A DNA stretch of 10,490 nt from NCBI GenBank assembly GCA_021827955.1, contig JAKATY010000006.1, positions 1 to 10,490 of the forward strand. Direction: 5' to 3'. Below, one piece after another: positions 5,967 through 10,490 of the stretch. The translations under genes were made by a program, and so were the position numbers. Source of the stretch: Microcaldota archaeon (GTDB lineage: Archaea; Micrarchaeota; Micrarchaeia; Micrarchaeales; Micrarchaeaceae). The first letter of the stretch is position 1. Each line of letters starts with the position of its first letter. Under the pieces are notes generated by a model. It did no database searches. It had not been told where the DNA came from and saw only the letters and a program-made list of their open reading frames with translations.

Positions 5967-7034
5967 TTGATAGCGATAGAAGAATTGCTTTCACTTTCCT
6001 ACACGGCATTGAAGAGCAATTTCACAAAACTGGAAAGACCTTACAAGCTGAACTTTGCAATAACCATGCACTGCCAGTCAAGATGCCTGACGTGCAACAT
6101 ATGGCAGCTAAAGCCGGCCGGCGAGCTCAGCTTGGACGAGATAAGGGAGTTTGCAAGGAAAAACAGCTACTTTAAATGGATAGAGATAACTGGAGGCGAG
6201 CCATTCCTGAGAAGCGATATAGTTGAGATAGTCAAGGCCTTCAAGGAAAATTCTAGGGATTTGTACATAGTCACAATACCCACTAACTCGCTTACGAATC
6301 CCGACGTTATAGTAAAGAGAGTTAGGGAGATCCTTGAACTTGGCGTGCCGAGGCTTGTGATAACCCTGAGCCTAGACGGCTACAGGGAGCTCCACGACAA
6401 GATAAGAGGCGTGCCTGGAAATTTCGACAGGGTGATCTCGCTCTACAAGAAGCTTGACGAGATCAGGAAAACAGACAGCAGGCTCGGCTTCGTTTTCGGA
6501 TACACGATGAGCCACTACAACGCAGGCAAGCTGTTGGAGACTTTCAACAAGGTCAAAGAGGAACTGCCCGGAGTCACCTACAACGATTTTCACATAAACC
6601 TCGCGCAGGAATCAGACAACTATTACCACAATGAAGGAGAAGGCAGTTATAAGATCTCTGGAGAAGAAGCTGCAATAGAGCTTGAGCAATTCATCAAGAA
6701 CAGGAGATTTGAGGCGGATCCCGCGCAGATAGTGGAAAGCGCATTCTTGAAGAACCTTGTGGTTTTTGCAAAGACAGGAAGGCCGCCGCTCAGGAGCAGG
6801 AGCCTCGAGGCTTCCGTGTTTGTAGACAACATGGGCAACATCTTCCCCTCTATAATGTGGAACAAGAAGATAGGCAACTTGAGAGAGATAGGTTTTGATT
6901 TGTCCAAGATCTGGAACAGCGAAGAGGCCAAGGAAGTAAGAAGGGCGATAGAGGAAGGAAAGGAGCCCGTACAATGGACCTCATGCGAAGCTTACCAATC
7001 CTTGACAGGAAAAATAATGAAGCTATTTTTATAA
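5967..7034 (+). CDS. Radical SAM enzyme with a SPASM-like but cysteine-poor C-terminus
   Basis: 355 residues. The radical SAM core carries the [4Fe-4S]/S-adenosylmethionine motif CQSRCLTC (C36, C40, C43), the GGEP SAM-binding motif (76-79) and SLDG (135-138). The layout follows the MoaA/PqqE-like group. The C-terminal part, FVDNMGNIFPSIMWNKKIGNL (from 285) then SKIWNS (313-318) and WTSCEAY (337-343), has the outline of a SPASM/twitch region, where family members bind one or two extra iron-sulfur clusters. Only one cysteine (C340) remains there; serine or other residues stand where ligands are expected. The enzyme may therefore have only the core cluster. The substrate is unknown; peptide, lipid or glycan modification are all possible, and the neighbouring surface-glycan genes are only a hint. 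It starts with TTG after a strong GAGAGGTGG and is transcribed alone. It ends tail-to-tail with the permease gene. Confidence 0.85.
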   Translation: MIAIEELLSLSYTALKSNFTKLERPYKLNFAITMHCQSRCLTCNIWQLKPAGELSLDEIREFARKNSYFKWIEITGGEPFLRSDIVEIVKAFKENSRDLYIVTIPTNSLTNPDVIVKRVREILELGVPRLVITLSLDGYRELHDKIRGVPGNFDRVISLYKKLDEIRKTDSRLGFVFGYTMSHYNAGKLLETFNKVKEELPGVTYNDFHINLAQESDNYYHNEGEGSYKISGEEAAIELEQFIKNRRFEADPAQIVESAFLKNLVVFAKTGRPPLRSRSLEASVFVDNMGNIFPSIMWNKKIGNLREIGFDLSKIWNSEEAKEVRRAIEEGKEPVQWTSCEAYQSLTGKIMKLFL

Positions 7035-8444
7035 GGCAACTCGCCGCGATGACCTGCTCCTTCCGAATTCCCTTACAGCGCTAATCGGGGGAATTTCCCT
7101 TCTTATGAGCTTCTCTATCTTGAGGGCGATTTTGAGCCTCTTGTAAGAGTAATACGCAACGCCGGCAAGGCCTATGGCAAATGCGAGCAGCAGGGAATCG
7201 CCAGCTATGTATGCGGTAACCAGCACTATCGTTGCGATGCCGAGAATAGGTATTGCGAAGAAGTACCTCTTTTCTCCGATATACTTCTTCCTTTTGTTTT
7301 TCCTGAGCTTAAGATGCAGATTGAAAGCCGACACGTTGACTATCAGATAGGAGACAAGTATAGCTGCGTTTGCCGTTTCAACTATAGTGCTGAAGGAAAC
7401 GAATATGAGGAACAGTATGCCGAGGAAGGAAGAAACCAGTATAGCATATATAGGAGTGGAAAATTTGTCTATGTAGCTGAGCTTTTTTGGCAGCTCCTTG
7501 TCGCGTCCCATCGCGAAGAAGACGCGCGAAGTGCCAAGTATGCCGGTAAGCACCACGCCTGCTGTTGCGGTTATGCCTCCGAGCGCTATCGCTATGTCGA
7601 GCGCCGGATTGTGCAGCACAGAGATGGCGAAAGAGAGGGGAGAGGAGGAGCTGCCTAGCTTTGAGAAAGGCATCAGCCCTATCGCGGAAGCCGCAACGAA
7701 GATGTAGAGCAGCGTGGAAATCGCTATTGAAAGTATTATGGCTTTTGGGATTGTGCGCTCCGGATCCTTCACCTCTTCGCTTATGGTAGTGACACGCGAG
7801 AAGCCCGTGAATGCGAAGAATATCAGTGCTGCTCCTTCTATAACTCTGCTTGCGCCCTTCTGGAAAAAGCCCGAGAAGTTTGCTGCATGGAACGAAAGCA
7901 TGCCGAAAAGCACGAACAGCACAAGGACTATCACATTGACGCTTACGAAAGCCATGAGTGTTTTGGCAGAGTTCTTTATCCCGAGTATGTTTATTACCAT
8001 AAGCACGAGTATCGCGGAGATGGCGAAGTATATGTTGCCGATGTGCAAATGGAAGAGCACGTCTATGTAGCTGCCAAGGCTTAGCGAAACCGCGGCTATG
8101 GCGATTATGTTCCCAAACGTCCAAAGCCATCCGCCCAAGAAACCCGCAAAAGGGGAGAGTGTTTCCTTCGCGTACTCGTAGACTCCGCCTTCTTTCGCGG
8201 TGTGCCTCGCTATTTCAGAGAAGCTCAATCCTGTGAACAGCGCCACCGCAGCGGCAAGCACTATCGAGATGATTACAGCGGGGCCTGCAGCGTAAGCGGC
8301 AAGCCCTATTATCACGAATATTCCTGCACCTATTATCGCTCCGAGATTTATGGCTAGGGCCGCGGGCAGGGACACGGAACGCAAAAGCTTGTGCTTCTGC
8401 GCGATATTGCTATGCAATCCTTGAGCCGAGCTTGACATCGCCAT
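7029..8444 (-). CDS. APC-superfamily amino acid permease
   Basis: 471 residues, about twelve membrane spans; a secondary transporter for amino acids or related amines in the cytoplasmic membrane. The first span has the broken-helix substrate and ion site GAIIGAGIF (35-43). The signature FFAFTGFSRV (209-218) continues into EEVKDPERTIPKA (223-235), and MGRDKELP (312-319) follows span 8, as in the APC family. After the last span the tail is about 30 residues, strongly basic (many Arg). I chose ATG 8444, with AGGTG ending four bases upstream; GTG 8450 and ATG 8438 are in frame and possible. The start lies inside the last codons of csaA, an overlap of 35 bases, so translation is probably coupled. 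Substrate specificity cannot be read from sequence. The stop codon shares a palindrome with the stop of the radical SAM gene. Confidence 0.9.
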   Translation of the reverse strand: MAMSSSAQGLHSNIAQKHKLLRSVSLPAALAINLGAIIGAGIFVIIGLAAYAAGPAVIISIVLAAAVALFTGLSFSEIARHTAKEGGVYEYAKETLSPFAGFLGGWLWTFGNIIAIAAVSLSLGSYIDVLFHLHIGNIYFAISAILVLMVINILGIKNSAKTLMAFVSVNVIVLVLFVLFGMLSFHAANFSGFFQKGASRVIEGAALIFFAFTGFSRVTTISEEVKDPERTIPKAIILSIAISTLLYIFVAASAIGLMPFSKLGSSSSPLSFAISVLHNPALDIAIALGGITATAGVVLTGILGTSRVFFAMGRDKELPKKLSYIDKFSTPIYAILVSSFLGILFLIFVSFSTIVETANAAILVSYLIVNVSAFNLHLKLRKNKRKKYIGEKRYFFAIPILGIATIVLVTAYIAGDSLLLAFAIGLAGVAYYSYKRLKIALKIEKLIRREIPPISAVREFGRSRSSRRVAL

Positions 8445-8736
8445 CAACACCTATGAGCTTAACGCCTTCTTCGGTAAGTGCGCCCAGTACGAGCACCTCC
8501 GATACAAAATCCGCAACCTGCTTTGGCGGAAAATTTACCACAGCGACAACGAGCCGGCCTTCGAGCTGCTGCTTTTGATAGTTGGTTATCTGCGCGGAGG
8601 AGTGCCTTATGCCTATCTGCTCCCCGAAGTCTATTGTAAGCTTGTATGCTGGCTTTTTCGCTTTTGGGAAATCCTCAACTCTGATTATCCTGCCCACGCG
8701 CATGTCGAGTTTCTCGAAATCCTGGTAAGAAGCCAT
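8410..8736 (-). CDS. csaA: CsaA-type tRNA-binding-domain protein (putative export chaperone)
   Basis: 108 residues, the full length of the CsaA family: a single OB-fold of the EMAP-II/Arc1p tRNA-binding type that works as a dimer. In Bacillus CsaA is described as a chaperone acting with the protein-export pathway; whether it binds tRNA, unfolded protein or both in archaea is not settled. Sequence marks: FEKLDMRVGRI (7-17), FPKAKKPAYKLTIDFG (23-38), SSAQITNY (46-53), VAVVNFPPKQVADF (64-77), SEVLVLGA (79-86) and KLGSRIA at the end, all typical of CsaA. The ATG at 8736 has GGT three bases upstream. The 3' end overlaps the permease start. The tRNA-Leu gene lies 55 bases upstream on the same strand, so cotranscription is possible, though a TATA-like element at the tRNA's 3' end could serve csaA alone. 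Confidence 0.92.
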   Translation of the reverse strand: MASYQDFEKLDMRVGRIIRVEDFPKAKKPAYKLTIDFGEQIGIRHSSAQITNYQKQQLEGRLVVAVVNFPPKQVADFVSEVLVLGALTEEGVKLIGVDGDVKLGSRIA

Positions 8737-8781
8737 TCAACCACATTTTAACGCTAGCGATGCAAATTATGCGCGGAACAC

Positions 8782-8794
8782 GGATATAATATGC
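8782..8794 (-). promoter_or_regulatory. TATA-like element for csaA, overlapping the tRNA 3' end
   Basis: The minus strand reads GCATATTATATCC. Its first three bases are the last three bases of the tRNA-Leu gene. Predicted transcription start is near 8761, about 25 bases before the csaA ATG at 8736. Confidence 0.4.
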
Positions 8795-8876
8795 AGGGAG
8801 GGAGATTTGAACTCCCGTAGCCCTAAGGCACAAGGTCCTAAGCCTTGCGCGTTTGACCAAGCTCCGCCATCCCTGC
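8792..8876 (-). tRNA. tRNA-Leu, anticodon UAG
   Basis: 85 bases, reading CUN leucine codons. The acceptor stem pairs GCAGGGA with TCCCTGC, discriminator A, with no encoded CCA. The anticodon arm is CAAGG-CTTAGGA-CCTTG, giving anticodon TAG with no intron. A long class II variable arm (14 bases, GCC/GGC stem) confirms the Leu/Ser type, and the T arm is GGGAG-TTCAAAT-CTCCC. The D arm has a GCG/CGC stem with a GG in the loop. Confidence 0.96.
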
Positions 8877-8918
8877 ACAGCATTGCCTGCTGCATTGTGT
8901 ATTGTATTGCGTCAAAAA

Positions 8919-8930
8919 GGATATATAGTA
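8919..8930 (-). promoter_or_regulatory. TATA box for tRNA-Leu
   Basis: The minus strand reads TACTATATATCC, a strong archaeal TATA match about 43-54 bases before the mature 5' end. It predicts a primary transcript with a short 5' leader for RNase P to remove. Confidence 0.5.
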
Positions 8931-9040
8931 TTTTGCTGATTGCCAAGGTCTGCGGCTCTTGCCTTAAACATATCATTTTTATTAGTTGGCTGAGCTAAAA
9001 ACATGCTGTAAAATGCATTTGCGCTCTGAAGGTAGCTTTC

Positions 9041-10348
9041 TTGATTACGACAAAATATGTAAGGGACAACCTTGAGGAAATAAGGAAGTCGCTGGGCAAG
9101 CGAAAAAGCGACTATCCCCTAGAGGAGCTTCTCAAGCTTGACGAGGAATGGAGAAAGCTCAGGACAGAGCTGCAGGAGTTGCAGGCAAAGAAGAACAAGG
9201 CAAGCCTTGAGATAAGCAAGGTAAAGAAAGAGGGAGGCAATGCAGAAGAGCAGATAAAGGCGCTGCAGGACATAAAGCTTAGAGCTGAGGAGATAGAGGG
9301 CGAGCTTCCCAGCTACGAAGCAAGGATAAACGATCTCCTGTGGAACATGCCGAATGTACTCCACGAGTCAGTGAAATACGGCAAAGACGAAAACGACAAT
9401 GTTGAGATAAGGAAATGGGGCGACACGTCAAAAAGTTCTACGCTTTCGCATTCCGACATACTTGAGAAGATGGGGCTTGTAGACATAGAGAGGGCCGCAA
9501 AGGTTGCAGGCGCAAGATTTTATTACCTTAAAGGAGACTTGGTGCACCTGGGCATAGCCCTAGAGAAGTTCGTCCTTGACGAGCTTGCAGGAAAAGGCTT
9601 CATTTCAGTGCTTCCGCCTTACATGGTAAGGAAAGAGTATTACAAAGGAGTAACTAGCCTCGGCGACTTCGAGGATGCACTTTATAAGGCTACCGACAGC
9701 GAGGAAGCGGGAAAGAAGAAGGAATACGAAAGGGTAGAGGACAACCTGTTCCTGATAGCGACTTCGGAGCACGCGATCGCCGCCATGCACGCAGGTGAGC
9801 TTTTCTCGGCGAAAGAGCTGCCCCTGAAATATGCAGGCATAAGCCCGTGCTTCAGGAGGGAGGCGGGAGCGCACGGAAAGGACACGAAAGGGATATTCAG
9901 AGTGCACCAGTTCGAAAAAGTGGAGCAGTTCATATTCTGCAGGGAGCAGGACTCATGGAAATACTTCGACGAGCTTGTGGCAAACGAAGAAAGCATATTC
10001 CAGAAGCTCGGCATACCCTATCACGCCATAGAGATGTGCACTGGCGACATCGGGATCGTGGCCGCAAAAAAGATAGACATAGAAGGCTGGTTCCCAAGCC
10101 AGGGCAAGTACAGGGAACTCACTTCCGCGTCTAACTGCACGGATTGGCAAAGCAGGAGGCTTGACATAAAGTACGACGAGGCAGGAGAGAGAAAGTACGT
10201 GCATACGCTTAACGCAACGGGAGTCGCCGTTGAAAGGACCCTCGCTGCGATAGCGGAGAATTATTATGATGAGAAGACAGGCAAGATCACTGTTCCTAAA
10301 GTGCTTGTGCCCTACATGGGCAAGGAAGAGATAAGCGGCACAAGGTAG
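9041..10348 (+). CDS. serS: Seryl-tRNA synthetase (standard, non-methanogen type)
   Basis: 435 residues, usual length. This class II synthetase charges tRNA-Ser with serine and also supplies Ser-tRNA-Sec where present. The N-terminal domain (about 1-105) is the long antiparallel coiled-coil arm, rich in Glu/Lys heptads from about 27 to 98, that grips the long variable arm of tRNA-Ser. The catalytic domain shows motif 1 around VLPPYMV (190-196), the TSEHAIAAMH loop (241-250), motif 2 from FRREAGAHGKDTKG to FRVHQFEKVE (271-295), the TSASNCTDWQSRRL loop (361-374) and motif 3 GVAVERTLAAIAEN (394-407). A charged stretch at 217-231 (Glu/Lys-rich) precedes the TSE loop and looks like a small insertion. 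The start is TTG 9041 after GAAGGTAG; the reading LITTKYVRDN matches the usual SerRS N-terminus, and no ATG is nearby in frame. It is divergent from tRNA-Leu; the spacer at 8877-9040 holds no other gene I can see. Confidence 0.96.
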   Translation: MITTKYVRDNLEEIRKSLGKRKSDYPLEELLKLDEEWRKLRTELQELQAKKNKASLEISKVKKEGGNAEEQIKALQDIKLRAEEIEGELPSYEARINDLLWNMPNVLHESVKYGKDENDNVEIRKWGDTSKSSTLSHSDILEKMGLVDIERAAKVAGARFYYLKGDLVHLGIALEKFVLDELAGKGFISVLPPYMVRKEYYKGVTSLGDFEDALYKATDSEEAGKKKEYERVEDNLFLIATSEHAIAAMHAGELFSAKELPLKYAGISPCFRREAGAHGKDTKGIFRVHQFEKVEQFIFCREQDSWKYFDELVANEESIFQKLGIPYHAIEMCTGDIGIVAAKKIDIEGWFPSQGKYRELTSASNCTDWQSRRLDIKYDEAGERKYVHTLNATGVAVERTLAAIAENYYDEKTGKITVPKVLVPYMGKEEISGTR

Positions 10349-10377
10349 CATACGGCCCCATTCCGATGGGCGCTGCT

Positions 10378-10417
10378 GCAAGGATTTCATTCCTGAAATC
10401 TTGCATGCTGCATTTTT
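10378..10417 (+). terminator. Hairpin followed by a T-run downstream of serS
   Basis: GCAAGGATTTC (10378-10388) pairs with GAAATCTTGC (10395-10404) as a ten-pair stem with one bulged G and a six-base loop. Seven bases later comes T5 (10413-10417). The position, 30 bases after the serS stop, fits a transcription terminator. Archaeal termination mostly depends on the T-run, so the stem may instead protect the 3' end. Confidence 0.45.
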
Positions 10418-10453
10418 CAGCGAAGAAATTGCCCAGGCAAAAATTGTGATTGT

Positions 10454-10490
10454 ATGATTAAAGAATATGAAATGAAGAGGGAGTTGAAGA
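10454..10490 (+). CDS. Possible start of a further gene, cut by the right edge
   Basis: ATG at 10454 opens a frame (MIKEYEMKRELK) with no stop before the window ends, twelve codons later. GTGAT at 10446-10450 just upstream could be a partial ribosome binding site. Too short for any functional call; it could be chance. Confidence 0.3.
   Translation, partial: MIKEYEMKRELK

Noticed and set aside
5773..6009. Minus-strand open frame of 78 codons across the divergent spacer and the start of the radical SAM gene
   Set aside because: It overlaps the radical SAM start and promoter, and its translation has no recognisable features.
7378..8130. Open frame of 250 codons within the permease gene on the same strand but in another frame
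   Set aside because: The translation is rich in His, Arg and Ser with no domain; the permease frame carries the family signature throughout.
1..10490. CRISPR array, insertion sequence, phage or plasmid functions
   Set aside because: No regularly spaced repeats, transposase, integrase or replication gene seen anywhere; genes are chromosomal in character.

Overview
The window looks archaeal. Likely promoters are A/T-rich TATA boxes about 20-50 bases upstream of starts. Isoleucine ATA and arginine AGG/AGA codons are heavily used. Two predicted exported proteins are dense in N-glycosylation sequons (N-x-S/T). The tRNA gene does not encode its 3' CCA. Genes are tightly packed, with overlaps and tail-to-tail stops. 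I cannot name the lineage from sequence alone; a small-genome archaeon (for example a DPANN/Micrarchaeota-type genome) would fit, but this is only an impression.

Layout. The left edge (1-366, minus) holds the N-terminal part of an unidentified membrane protein cut by the window border. A divergent promoter region follows, with a perfect 9-bp inverted repeat just upstream of a ribosome binding site. A plus-strand operon (528-4097) encodes a NodU/CmcH/TobZ-type carbamoyltransferase, a multi-spanning GT-C-type glycosyltransferase, and a small membrane-anchored, sequon-rich protein that may be a detached ectodomain of the glycosyltransferase. Converging on it from the minus strand are a family 2 (dolichyl-phosphate-sugar-synthase-like) glycosyltransferase (4136-4807) and a secreted, C-terminally anchored surface protein with nine sequons (4876-5712). 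Together these suggest a surface-glycan module: a sugar charged on a lipid carrier, transfer by a membrane GT-C enzyme, optional carbamoylation, and a glycosylated surface protein as a possible client.

A 254-base divergent intergenic region (5713-5966) carries promoters in both directions and a stretch able to fold into a branched RNA with two mutually exclusive pairings. A radical SAM enzyme follows (5967-7034). It keeps the CxxxCxxC cluster motif but lacks nearly all cysteines in its C-terminal SPASM-like region. It ends tail-to-tail with an APC-family amino acid permease (7029-8444, minus); one TTATAA palindrome supplies both stop codons. The permease overlaps the upstream csaA gene (8410-8736), and a tRNA-Leu(UAG) lies upstream of csaA on the same strand (8792-8876). 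The right side holds seryl-tRNA synthetase (9041-10348, plus), then a terminator-like hairpin and perhaps the first codons of another gene.

The right half (tRNA, SerRS, CsaA, permease) is housekeeping. The left half (carbamoyltransferase through radical SAM) is the accessory, less predictable part.
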